This document shows, piece after piece, positions 1 to 6,568 of a stretch of 9,626 nt of DNA. The notes beneath the pieces are model-generated. The model saw only the letters and a program-made list of their open reading frames with translations. It was not told where the DNA came from and did no database searches. This stretch comes from DASXYU01 sp036502295 (lineage in GTDB: Bacteria > Actinomycetota > Actinomycetes > Mycobacteriales > Jatrophihabitantaceae): the NCBI GenBank assembly GCA_036502295.1, contig DASXYU010000096.1, forward strand, positions 1-9,626, given 5' to 3'. The position numbers were made by a program, and so were the translations under genes. How positions within the stretch are numbered: position 1 is the first letter of the stretch; every line of letters begins with the position of its first letter.

Positions 1-143
1 ACCTTATGGTCGCACCTTAGTGTTCGTGATTGCTTCCGTCAGGTCACGCCCACGGAGCTGTTTCCCATGGGCGCCGTCTCTTCCTGACTGCCCCATACCG
101 CTGTCGCAACCGCGTAGCAGTGGCCGCTTGGCACCTGAACACG
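1..143. other. Left-edge leader without a recognisable gene
   Basis: The reading frame of the desaturase stays open back to an ATG at position 30, but the residues it would add are rich in Arg, His and Pro, resemble no desaturase N-terminus, and that ATG has no ribosome-binding site. I therefore read this stretch as the promoter and 5' leader of the desaturase, possibly with the tail of a regulatory region cut by the window edge. No convincing -35/-10 pair could be placed. Confidence 0.4.
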
Positions 144-173
144 GCTGGCCCACGAAGGCCAGCAGGAGGCGCA
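144..173 (+). promoter_or_regulatory. Hairpin abutting the desaturase Shine-Dalgarno
   Basis: GCTGGCC (144-150) and GGCCAGC (157-163) form a perfect 7-bp, GC-rich stem around a 6-nt loop. The next base begins a consensus AGGAGG (164-169), four bases before the ATG at 174. The ribosome-binding site fixes this start. A stem directly against it could limit ribosome access or shield the leader from nucleases; that role is inferred, the pairing is seen. TGGCC at 121-125 could pair alternatively with GGCCA at 157-161. Confidence 0.5.
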
Positions 174-1223
174 ATGACCACCACTATCCCTGCCGCGCCG
201 CCACTCGCCAGCAGCGCACGGGGCAGCGACTACGCGCACCTCTCCACACAGATCAAGCAGGCCGGCCTGTTTCACCGCCGCCCGGGTTACTACACACTGA
301 AGATCAGCCTGACGCTCGGCCTGTTCGCGATCGGATGGGCCGTATTCGGGGTGCTCGGCCGCTCCTGGTTCCAGCTTTTGATCGCCGGCTTCATGGCCGT
401 CGCGTTCACCCAGATCGCGTTCCTCGGCCACGACGCCGGGCACCGGCAGGTCTTCCGCGGCAAGCGTGCCAACGACATCATGGGCTTCGTCCACGGCAAC
501 CTTCTCGTAGGCCTGTCGTTCGGCTGGTGGGTCGACAAGCACAACCGCCACCACGCGCACCCCAACACCGAGGGCGCGGATCCCGACATCGGTGACGGCG
601 CCCTGGCGTTCACGCCAGCTCACGTGACGGCACGCAAGAGCGCCTTCGGACGGGCCTTCGCGCGCCGGCAGGCGTGGCTGTTCTTTCCGCTGCTGCTGCT
701 TGAGGGCCTGAACCTGCACGTGGCGAGCGTCCGCGCGCTACTCGACGGATCCCGCCGCCGTCACTCACGCATCGTTGAAGGCACGCTGCTGATCGTCCAC
801 GCCGGCGCCTACCTCACCGTCCTGTTCGTCTTCCTCTCCCCGTGGCAGGCGCTGGCGTTCATCGGCATCCAGCAGGGGCTGTTCGGGGTGTACATGGGCG
901 CCTCGTTCGCGCCGAACCACAAGGGGATGCCGATCCTTCCCGCCGACGACCGTAGCGACTACCTGCAGCGGCAGGTGCTGACCTCCCGCAACGTACGCGG
1001 CGGCCCGCTCGTCGACTTTGCCCTGGGCGGCTTGAACTATCAGATCGAGCACCACCTGTTTCCCTCGATGCCCAGGCCCAACCTGCGCCACGCGCAGAGC
1101 CTGGTACGCGAGTACTGCCAGCGCCACGGCGTCTCCTACCGCGAGGACAGCCTGATCGGCTCCTACGCTGAGGCCCTGCGGCACCTCAACACCGTCAGTA
1201 AGCCGGTGGCAGTAACCAGCTGA
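174..1223 (+). CDS. Membrane fatty-acid (acyl-CoA) desaturase, DesA3-like
   Basis: A 349-residue integral membrane non-haem di-iron desaturase (FA_desaturase family) that introduces a cis double bond into acyl chains, probably acyl-CoA, at the cytoplasmic face of the membrane. The three diagnostic histidine boxes are intact: HDAGH (86-90), HNRHH (123-127) and QIEHHLF (290-296), with a further Asn-His at 248-249. Hydrophobic segments lie at about 43-62, 65-85, 167-183 and 202-243, giving the usual hairpin topology. The start at 174 is chosen for AGGAGG at 164-169. Actinobacterial relatives (DesA3 of mycobacteria) take electrons from a dedicated flavin/iron-sulphur reductase; none is encoded next door here, so the electron donor must lie elsewhere. 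The exact regiospecificity (delta-9 or other) cannot be read from the sequence. The gene appears monocistronic and ends in the inverted repeat at 1251-1292. Confidence 0.93.
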   Translation: MTTTIPAAPPLASSARGSDYAHLSTQIKQAGLFHRRPGYYTLKISLTLGLFAIGWAVFGVLGRSWFQLLIAGFMAVAFTQIAFLGHDAGHRQVFRGKRANDIMGFVHGNLLVGLSFGWWVDKHNRHHAHPNTEGADPDIGDGALAFTPAHVTARKSAFGRAFARRQAWLFFPLLLLEGLNLHVASVRALLDGSRRRHSRIVEGTLLIVHAGAYLTVLFVFLSPWQALAFIGIQQGLFGVYMGASFAPNHKGMPILPADDRSDYLQRQVLTSRNVRGGPLVDFALGGLNYQIEHHLFPSMPRPNLRHAQSLVREYCQRHGVSYREDSLIGSYAEALRHLNTVSKPVAVTS

Positions 1224-1250
1224 GGCCATCGCTACGAGAGCTGACGGAAA

Positions 1251-1292
1251 CGAAAGGTCCGATCGTCCCTCACACGGCAATCGGACCTTTCG
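1251..1292. terminator. Bidirectional hairpin terminator
   Basis: CGAAAGGTCCGAT (1251-1263) and ATCGGACCTTTCG (1280-1292) are perfect reverse complements, giving a 13-bp stem with a 16-nt loop. It sits in the 80-bp gap between two convergent genes, the desaturase (stop at 1223) and the sigma-factor partner (stop at 1304), so it can terminate both. The stem ends in CTTTCG rather than a long U-tract, as is common in high-GC actinobacteria. Confidence 0.85.
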
Positions 1293-1303
1293 GCATTCAG
1301 CGC

Positions 1304-1987
1304 CTAACCGGCGACGGCCGGAACCTGCGTCGAGCAGATGAGGTCACCGGTGGCCGGAACCAGCCGCTCGATCGAGCCCGGACGGCCGTGTGTGATCGCG
1401 AGTTGGGCCTGGCTCAGGTAGCCGATGAAAAGTTCGCGACCGGCCGGCATCGCGGAAGGGGTGAAGACGAATGTGACCGTACCGTCCGGCCCGTCCTCGC
1501 CCTTCACCACCGCAGCGACACCCGGACCCTCGCCACCCTCCGCCAACGAGGCGTCGTCGTTCGGCCCCGTGCAGAACTCGCCGAATTTCATCAACACGGG
1601 AAATCCCGCCTTCTGCAGTGCGCTCGCCAGACCTGCGTAGTCGGCGACGTAGCGGCTCTTATCCCAGCTGACGTGGATCGTGCCGTCCGCCTGGCTGTCC
1701 AGGACATAGGCAGCAGTGACGATATGCACTTCCTGGGTTCGCGCGGAGCCGCCGCCCAGCGTCGGTGGGGTCGATGGGCCGCCGTGCAGGTCGAGGCCGA
1801 CAACGAGGCCGGCCACAGCCAGGCTCGCCGCCGCCACGCACGCCAGGCGGCGCCGCCGGATGCGGCTACGTCCGACCGATTCGATGCGCTCCACCGCCGT
1901 GCTCATGGTGACGTCATGCAGCGACTCGCGCACTGCATCGAGGACGCCCGTGGCTGCGTTGTCATCCGGTTCCAAAAAGCTGTTCAT
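1304..1987 (-). CDS. Single-pass membrane partner of the ECF sigma factor (putative anti-sigma or sensor)
   Basis: A 227-residue protein with a cytoplasmic N-terminus (1-47) ending in a basic RRRR stretch (44-47), one membrane helix (about 48-66) and an extracytoplasmic domain of about 160 residues. The basic stop before the helix predicts N-in, C-out. Proteins of this layout are regularly encoded just downstream of SigE-type ECF factors in actinobacteria and are presumed to restrain or sense for them. The N-terminal segment has no HxxxCxxC zinc anti-sigma signature. The outer domain has two cysteines (C129, C218) that could form a disulphide. Start: ATG at 1987 with GGAGG (1995-1999) seven bases upstream; it overlaps the sigma-factor stop in an ATGA, implying translational coupling. 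A longer open frame upstream lies inside the sigma gene and is not used. The anti-sigma role is inferred from position and topology. Confidence 0.72.
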   Translation of the reverse strand: MNSFLEPDDNAATGVLDAVRESLHDVTMSTAVERIESVGRSRIRRRRLACVAAASLAVAGLVVGLDLHGGPSTPPTLGGGSARTQEVHIVTAAYVLDSQADGTIHVSWDKSRYVADYAGLASALQKAGFPVLMKFGEFCTGPNDDASLAEGGEGPGVAAVVKGEDGPDGTVTFVFTPSAMPAGRELFIGYLSQAQLAITHGRPGSIERLVPATGDLICSTQVPAVAG

Positions 1988-2478
1988 GGTTGTGCCTCCG
2001 GTTCGTGGACGGTTACCAATTGCGCGCGCAGCGTGGCGATCGCACGAGCCAGGTGGGCGGTGACGGTGCCTTCGGCGATGCCGAGGGTCTTCGCGCTCGC
2101 ACGGGTGTCGAGGTCGAGGAACACCCGCAGGGCGATCACCTCCCGCTGGCGCTGCGGCAGTCGACGCAGGACGCCGAGCAACGCCGGATCGAGACCGGAG
2201 CCACCTGCCTCGGCGTACGAGACGTCCGGGACCGCCGCCACCACGACCTCGCGGCTCCGACGCCGCCACCACGAGACCCGCGCGTTGAGAGCGGTGCGGA
2301 CGATCCACGCCCGGGGAGCGGGATGTTCGGCGACCCTGTACCACGCCATCCACGCCCTCGTGAACGCCTCGGCCACGAGATCCTCGGCCAACTGCCGATC
2401 ACCTACGCAGGCCAGCACCGAGCGCAGACACGGGTCCCGACTCGTTCGATAGAACTCTCTGAACTCCAACTGCGTCAC
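1984..2478 (-). CDS. ECF (sigma-70 family, SigE-type) RNA polymerase sigma factor
   Basis: A 164-residue extracytoplasmic-function sigma factor, of normal length for a two-domain ECF protein. Sigma region 2 covers about residues 5-75, with the helix AEDLVAEAF (31-39) and the aromatic/basic SWWRRRSRE (69-77) at its end. Sigma region 4 covers about 98-155, with LPQRQREVIALR (107-118) and a helix-turn-helix through AKTLGIAEGTVTAHLARA (129-146). It directs core RNA polymerase to a small regulon and is likely controlled by the membrane protein whose ATG overlaps its stop. The GTG at 2478 is close to AGAGG (2480-2484); TTG at codon 4 has a more usual ten-base spacing from that site, so the start is uncertain by three residues. 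An in-frame stop upstream excludes any long extension. Its targets are unknown; the divergent aidB is a neighbour, not a proven target. Confidence 0.9.
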   Translation of the reverse strand: MTQLEFREFYRTSRDPCLRSVLACVGDRQLAEDLVAEAFTRAWMAWYRVAEHPAPRAWIVRTALNARVSWWRRRSREVVVAAVPDVSYAEAGGSGLDPALLGVLRRLPQRQREVIALRVFLDLDTRASAKTLGIAEGTVTAHLARAIATLRAQLVTVHEPEAQP

Positions 2479-2626
2479 ACCTCTAATACGCGCTGGGCTC
2501 CCGATTCACTTACTTCGAGATCAAGGTAGGCGCTGCCTTTCACCCACTGGAGCTGATTGACGCGGTTGACCTGGAGGGCAAGGTTGAATCGTCTTCAGTC
2601 GCAGCTCATGCTCAGGAGGACGGGCC
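2479..2626. promoter_or_regulatory. Divergent intergenic promoter region, sigma operon / aidB
   Basis: The 148-bp gap between the divergently transcribed sigma factor and aidB must hold promoters for both. It contains TTGACG (2557-2562) and TTGACC (2566-2571), possible -35 hexamers for aidB, and GGTTGA occurs twice (2565-2570 and 2583-2588). No -10 hexamer at standard spacing convinces me. AGGAGG (2614-2619) is the aidB ribosome-binding site, seven bases from its ATG. I could not identify an Ada box or an ECF-type promoter by eye. Confidence 0.4.
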
Positions 2627-4267
2627 ATGCCTGTGTCACACGAGATCGTCAACCACGAAGTCTTCAACCAGGCGCCGGACAGGACGAACCTCAACGAGTT
2701 CACCCTCAATCCCGCGCTGGTCGAGGCAGTAGCGCGTTTCGACGCCGGCTGGGCCACCGGCGAACTCGCACAGATCGGTGCGCTGGTCGGCAGCGCCGAC
2801 TTCCAGCGCGACGCTGAGCTGGCGAATCGCTATCCGCCGGTCTTCTCCAGCCACGACCGTTGGGGGAACCGGATCGATGCGGTCGAGTTCCACCCCGCCT
2901 ATCACCGCATCATCGGCGAAGCCCTCGCACGCGGCGCACACACCAGCTGCTGGGCTGATCCGCGTCCTGGCGCCCACGTCGCGCGCGCAGCCACCTTCAT
3001 GCTCTTCGCGCAGATCGAGCCGGGGCACGCCTGCCCGGTGAGCATGACCCACTCGGTGGTCCCGGCGCTCGACCTCACTCCCGAACTGGCCGCACGATGG
3101 CTGCCGAAGCTGTACTCGCGCGACTATGACCCGGCGCTGCGCGACCCCGCGGCGAAGTCCTCTGCCACATTCGGGATGGCGATGACCGAGAAGCAAGGCG
3201 GTTCGGACGTGCGCGCCAACACCACGCGCGCCGTCGCCGGCGGGGACGGAACGTGGCGGCTCACGGGTCACAAGTGGTTCTGCTCCGCTCCGCAGTCCGA
3301 CGCCTTCCTCGTCCTCGCCCAGACAGGCGCGGGCCTGTCCTGCTTCCTCGTACCGCGGCGACTGGCCGGCGACGAGCCGAACGCCTTCTACATCCAGCGC
3401 CTCAAGGACAAGCTCGGCAACAAGTCGAACGCCTCCGGCGAGATCGAGCTGGACCGCGCGGTGGGCTGGCTCGTCGGCGACGAAGGACGCGGCGTGCGCA
3501 CGATCATCGAGATGGTCGCCCAGACCCGCCTCGACTGCGTCCTCGGATCCGCTGCAGGCATGCGCCAAGCAGTGGCGGAGGCAAGCTGGCACGTGCGACA
3601 CCGGCATGCGTTCGGTGCGCTGCTCATGGAGCAGCCCGCGATGACCGCAGTGATCGCAGACCTCCAACTGGAGGCCGAAGCGGCGATGTGGACGGGGCTT
3701 CGCGTGGCTGCCGCCTATGACCACGAGGACGAGGACGCTGTCGCATTCCGCCGGATCTCCACCGCTGTCGCGAAGTACTGGGTGTGCAAGCGTGGTCCGC
3801 ACCACGCCTACGAGGCGCTCGAGTGCCTCGGCGGCAACGGCTACACCGAACTGTTCTCGCTAGCTCGCCGCTATCGGGAACAGCCCGTGATGGCGATCTG
3901 GGAAGGATCGGGCAACGTCATCGCCCTCGACGTCCTCAGAGCCATGCAGCGCGAACCGCAGTCGGTCGAGGCGTTCTTCTGCGAGGTCGAACTCGCCACC
4001 GGAGAGAGCGCGGTCTTCGACGATCACGTCAAGGCCGCGCGCCTGCTCGTCGAGCAGGCGCGTCGTGAGCCGGAGAGCGCGCCGCGTTCCGCACGCCGCA
4101 TCGTGGAGGCACTCGCACTGGCCCTGCAGGGATCCCTGCTGCTTCGCCACGCCCCGAGCGCGATTGCGGAAGCCTTCATCACCGGGCGCCTCGGCTCCGA
4201 GCGTGCCTTCGAATACGGCTCGCTCGGAGCCGACCTGAATCTCAAGGCAATCACCGCCCGCGCCTGA
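2627..4267 (+). CDS. aidB: AidB-like acyl-CoA dehydrogenase (alkylation-response flavoprotein)
   Basis: This 546-residue protein matches the AidB branch of the acyl-CoA dehydrogenases over its whole length (E. coli AidB is about 541). Shared landmarks, in order: an N-terminal HEVFNQ (10-15); FHPAYH (88-93); MTEKQGGSDVRANTTRA (186-202), which contributes to FAD binding; GHKWFCSAPQSDAFLVLAQT (214-233); RLKDKLGNKSNAS (258-270); ECLGGNGY (399-406); and REQPVMAIWEGSGN (417-430), where Glu426 occupies the position of the family's catalytic base. AidB is a tetrameric flavoprotein that binds DNA, is induced in enterobacteria by the Ada methylation response, and has weak isovaleryl-CoA dehydrogenase activity; its protective mechanism is not settled. 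No ada, alkA or ogt gene is adjacent here. The ATG at 2627 has AGGAGG seven bases upstream. The gene stands alone and converges on the small minus-strand gene 34 bp away. Confidence 0.92.
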   Translation: MPVSHEIVNHEVFNQAPDRTNLNEFTLNPALVEAVARFDAGWATGELAQIGALVGSADFQRDAELANRYPPVFSSHDRWGNRIDAVEFHPAYHRIIGEALARGAHTSCWADPRPGAHVARAATFMLFAQIEPGHACPVSMTHSVVPALDLTPELAARWLPKLYSRDYDPALRDPAAKSSATFGMAMTEKQGGSDVRANTTRAVAGGDGTWRLTGHKWFCSAPQSDAFLVLAQTGAGLSCFLVPRRLAGDEPNAFYIQRLKDKLGNKSNASGEIELDRAVGWLVGDEGRGVRTIIEMVAQTRLDCVLGSAAGMRQAVAEASWHVRHRHAFGALLMEQPAMTAVIADLQLEAEAAMWTGLRVAAAYDHEDEDAVAFRRISTAVAKYWVCKRGPHHAYEALECLGGNGYTELFSLARRYREQPVMAIWEGSGNVIALDVLRAMQREPQSVEAFFCEVELATGESAVFDDHVKAARLLVEQARREPESAPRSARRIVEALALALQGSLLLRHAPSAIAEAFITGRLGSERAFEYGSLGADLNLKAITARA

Positions 4268-4301
4268 GTGCCCCACACGCCCGCTGGGACTTGCCGGCGC
4301 C

Positions 4302-4619
4302 TCAGGTATGACGCCGCGCCAGCAAGGTCGCGGCCGCACCTGCGGCAGCGACCGCCGCGACGATCGCCGCAGCCATTCCGAGCCGCTTGCCCACATGGGC
4401 CTTCTTCGCGCGCCTGGTGACCGCCCTGATTTCGTGCTTGGTGTCCTTCTTGACGTCCCTGGCCGCGGCTTTGACGTCGTGTCCGACATCGTGCGCTGCG
4501 TCCTTGACGTCCTCCTTGACACCATCAAACGTGTGCTCGATGCGCTTCTTGGCGCCGTGGGCCTTCCGCTTCACGTCGTGGGTGTTGATCTCGTGTCGTA
4601 CGTCAGTCTTTGTCGCCAT
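4302..4619 (-). CDS. Small LEA-like 11-mer repeat protein with C-terminal membrane helix
   Basis: A 105-residue protein of no family I can name with certainty. Residues 12-77 fall into six consecutive 11-residue units, clearest at 34-44, 45-55 and 56-66 (VKEDVKDAAHD, VGHDVKAAARD, VKKDTKHEIRA). They are rich in Lys, Asp, Ala and His, with hydrophobic residues at positions 1 and 5. This periodicity is typical of group-3 LEA and apolipoprotein-like amphipathic helices that lie on membranes or protect them during drying. A basic stretch (69-80) is followed by an Ala-rich hydrophobic helix (about 81-100) and a short RRHT end, so the protein is probably tail-anchored with the helix in the cytoplasm, an architecture shared with the ElaB/YqjD group. 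Nine histidines are notable. The ATG at 4619 has only a weak GGTGG upstream; an in-frame ATG at 4679 would add 20 residues with no better site. It converges on aidB. Confidence 0.75.
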   Translation of the reverse strand: MATKTDVRHEINTHDVKRKAHGAKKRIEHTFDGVKEDVKDAAHDVGHDVKAAARDVKKDTKHEIRAVTRRAKKAHVGKRLGMAAAIVAAVAAAGAAATLLARRHT

Positions 4620-4734
4620 ACCGAACGGATTCCACCGGTCGCGCGGAGCCAAACGACGCTGCCCGGTCGAGAGGGGCATCAGCCCGACCTGGGTACGGAC
4701 TTCGTCTACCCGCCGACTGGTAACTGTGCACGAG
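4620..4734. other. 115-bp gap between two minus-strand genes
   Basis: This gap separates the SDR stop from the small repeat protein and presumably carries the small gene's promoter. I see no strong hairpin, no clear -35/-10 pair and no stress-sigma (GTTT...GGGTA) promoter at proper spacing. Confidence 0.4.
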
Positions 4735-5538
4735 TCAGACAAGTGCGGGGGCGACCTGCGAGCTGCGGAGGATCCGGCCGGTGAGCGTCGGCGGGCAGTC
4801 GCAGAGATCGATGATCGACTCGACCATCGACTCCATCGACTGGATGTACTCCGGGGGCAGGTTCTCCAGTCCGCCCTTGGCCCTGGCCCCATCGCTGAGG
4901 ACGGCCGCATCGGGGCCGACCGCGTTCACCCGGACACCGGCCGTGCCGAGTTCCTCGGCGAGGGCCTGCGTGTAGCGGTTCAGCGCCGCCTTCGACGCCC
5001 CGTAAATGCCACGAGCAGCGCCGCCCGGGCCGGTCCGTCCCAGTTGCTCGGGCGGGATCGAGTCTCCGGCGGCTGAGGTGATGTTCACGATCCAGCCGGC
5101 GCCCTGCTGCTGCATATACGGCAGTGCCGCCTGCGAGAGGTCGACCGGCGCTTCGAGGTTCACCTCGAAGGTGACACGCCGGTGCTGCGGCGAGATCGTG
5201 CTCGGCGCCCTGTAGATGCCGGCGGCCGCGTTGTTGACGAGGATGTCGATCCCGCCGCCGATCGCCGCCGCGGCGCGTGCGACCAGATCAGCTCGGGCAG
5301 AGTCTTCGCCGAGGTCGGCCTGCAGGTAGGCGACCTTCGTCCCGTGGCGGCCGATGTGCTCCGCGGTCTCGGCGAGGCTGCGCGGCCGCAGCGCCGTCCT
5401 GTCGTCGTCGGTGAGCGTCCGGGCGCAGAGCACCACGTCGGCACCGAGTTCGGCAAGGCGATCGGCGACGTTGGCGCCGATGCCGTAACTGGATCCGGTG
5501 ATCAGCGCGCGGCGCCCCGCGAAACGTCCTGCAGTCAT
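4735..5538 (-). CDS. Short-chain dehydrogenase/reductase (SDR)
   Basis: A 267-residue classical SDR, a soluble NAD(P)-dependent oxidoreductase with a Rossmann fold. Visible motifs are the cofactor loop TGSSYGIG (14-21), Arg40 after the second strand, which favours NADP(H), NNAAAG (102-107), Asn127 in the helix-4 position, Ser155, and the catalytic YGASK (Tyr179, Lys183). The tetrad is complete, so it should be active; the substrate cannot be inferred. Where SDRs usually carry a Pro-Gly after strand 6 it reads NAVGPDAAV (205-213). The ATG at 5538 puts the glycine loop at the normal distance from the N-terminus; longer frames starting at 5580 or 5616 would overlap the toxin gene and lack good ribosome-binding sites. 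It follows the zeta-type toxin by 20 bp on the same strand and is probably transcribed from the TA promoter, at least in part. Confidence 0.88.
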   Translation of the reverse strand: MTAGRFAGRRALITGSSYGIGANVADRLAELGADVVLCARTLTDDDRTALRPRSLAETAEHIGRHGTKVAYLQADLGEDSARADLVARAAAAIGGGIDILVNNAAAGIYRAPSTISPQHRRVTFEVNLEAPVDLSQAALPYMQQQGAGWIVNITSAAGDSIPPEQLGRTGPGGAARGIYGASKAALNRYTQALAEELGTAGVRVNAVGPDAAVLSDGARAKGGLENLPPEYIQSMESMVESIIDLCDCPPTLTGRILRSSQVAPALV

Positions 5539-5558
5539 GCGTCGGACGATAGCAACAA

Positions 5559-6149
5559 CTATTGCCGCGGGGCGGACCATCGCTCGGGCAGCGGCGCCGG
5601 GGTCCAGCTGGGCCACGAGACGGCGCCGATCGCGGCACCGCCCGCGACCTGGGCGACGATGCGCGGACCGCTGACCAGCGAGTTGTCGTAGACCGTCGCT
5701 GCATCGACCCGGGTCATGGCCTCCGCGACAAGCGGCCAGAGCCGCCCGTACCGCTGCCTGATCTTTTGCTCCGGCACGGAGTGGCCGCCAGCCGCCACTC
5801 GGTGCCTCACCCGGGCGACGCCGAGTTCCTCGGGGACGAGCAGGACATGGAGCAGCACCGTGTAACCGGCGGCGCGAGCGCCGTCGACGAGCTCAAGCTT
5901 GGACGAATGCGAGAAGACCGTCTCCGCGATGAACGGCGTCCTTGCCTCGATGAGCGCCTCACGTGTCTGCGCCGCCAACTGCGCGGCGGCGTAGGCATGC
6001 GCCTCGGCATCGCCGGGCCAGCGACGTGCCGCGATCTCGTCCGCGTTGACGAAGGCGGCCCCGGGTGGAAGAGCAGGGGCGAGCGTCAACCGGACGAAGG
6101 TCGACTTGCCCGAACCATTGGGTCCGACAACCAGGTCGAGGCGGAGCAC
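5559..6149 (-). CDS. Zeta-toxin-like P-loop kinase (COG4185 type), TA toxin
   Basis: A 196-residue small P-loop kinase of the zeta-toxin/COG4185 group. Walker A is GPNGSGKST (9-17). VNADEIA (34-40) supplies the acidic residue after strand 2 seen in zeta proteins, followed by AETVFSHSSK (75-84) and the diagnostic RVRHRVAAGGHSVPEQKIRQ (113-132) with a continuing RYGR. Zeta toxins phosphorylate UDP-N-acetylglucosamine and so block wall synthesis; whether this shorter subgroup shares that substrate is not known from the sequence. The start is GTG at 6149, which gives the expected eight residues before the P-loop; it lacks a clear ribosome-binding site and lies 17 bp after the antitoxin stop, so translation may depend on the antitoxin's. 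All key motifs are intact, so the toxin looks functional. Confidence 0.85.
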   Translation of the reverse strand: MLRLDLVVGPNGSGKSTFVRLTLAPALPPGAAFVNADEIAARRWPGDAEAHAYAAAQLAAQTREALIEARTPFIAETVFSHSSKLELVDGARAAGYTVLLHVLLVPEELGVARVRHRVAAGGHSVPEQKIRQRYGRLWPLVAEAMTRVDAATVYDNSLVSGPRIVAQVAGGAAIGAVSWPSWTPAPLPERWSAPRQ

Positions 6150-6166
6150 TGTCGCGACGCGGCGAA

Positions 6167-6556
6167 TCAGCCGGCCGGATGCAGGACGAGGTTCGATCCG
6201 TCCGGGCGGTACTCCACCAGGTTGCCCTGCTCGTCGAGCGCCACAGTGGTGAGACCGTCTGCCGCGAGCACATCGCCGTAGTGCGTAGCGACGAGGTTCT
6301 CTTCGATCGCTGTGGTGACTTCTGCGTTGAAGGCGATGCCCTCCTCGGGCGACAGCTCGTTCATCGCCAGCCGACCCGCGAGGGCAGCCTCGACCCTGCT
6401 GCGCGTGGAGGTTGAGTACGCCGACACTGCGCGCCCCAGCCGCACCCAGTGGTCGAGCTGCTGACGCGCGGAACGGGACTGACGCGCGCCCTCGGCGGCA
6501 GCCGCCTCCACCAACTCCGCGGCGAAGCGAGTGACCTTGTCGCCGGTGTCATACAT
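6167..6556 (-). CDS. ParD-like antitoxin of the zeta-type TA pair
   Basis: A 129-residue protein resembling the ParD-like antitoxin family (PF11903 type). Its N-terminus (about 8-46) has a short strand, VTRFAAELVEAAAAEGARQS, then SRSARQQLDHWVRLGRAV, the ribbon-helix-helix-like DNA-binding and dimerisation part. The C-terminal half, with an acidic ELSPEEGIAFNAEV segment and a predicted beta-hairpin around TTVALDEQGNLVEYRPDG, would be the toxin-neutralising part. It lies directly upstream of the kinase on the same strand, the usual antitoxin-first order. The start at 6556 is preferred because GAAAGGG (6564-6570 on the plus strand) lies seven bases upstream. The in-frame ATG at 6577 has no such site and lies inside a palindromic operator. 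Autoregulation through the 6569-6606 palindromes is likely. Confidence 0.82.
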   Translation of the reverse strand: MYDTGDKVTRFAAELVEAAAAEGARQSRSARQQLDHWVRLGRAVSAYSTSTRSRVEAALAGRLAMNELSPEEGIAFNAEVTTAIEENLVATHYGDVLAADGLTTVALDEQGNLVEYRPDGSNLVLHPAG

Positions 6557-6568
6557 CGCAACACCCTT

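Noticed and set aside
30..173. N-terminal extension of the desaturase from the ATG at 30
   Set aside because: No ribosome-binding site at 30, composition unlike a desaturase N-terminus, and a consensus AGGAGG lies before the ATG at 174.
39..719. Open minus-strand frame opposite the desaturase
   Set aside because: It is the complement of a conserved coding frame, matches no family, and has no ribosome-binding site. It is a by-product of high GC.
1988..2353. Upstream extension of the sigma-factor partner
   Set aside because: It lies out of frame within the sigma gene and reads as Arg/Pro-rich low-complexity sequence; the ATG at 1987 has a good GGAGG site.
1388..2452. Long plus-strand open frame across the sigma-factor module
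   Set aside because: It runs antisense to two well-supported genes, is Arg/His-rich and shows no domain.
2636..3805. Minus-strand open frame opposite aidB
   Set aside because: It is antisense to a full-length AidB homolog and has no recognisable motif.
4268..4301. Terminator between aidB and the small convergent gene
   Set aside because: Only short, imperfect GC pairings are visible in the 34-bp gap.
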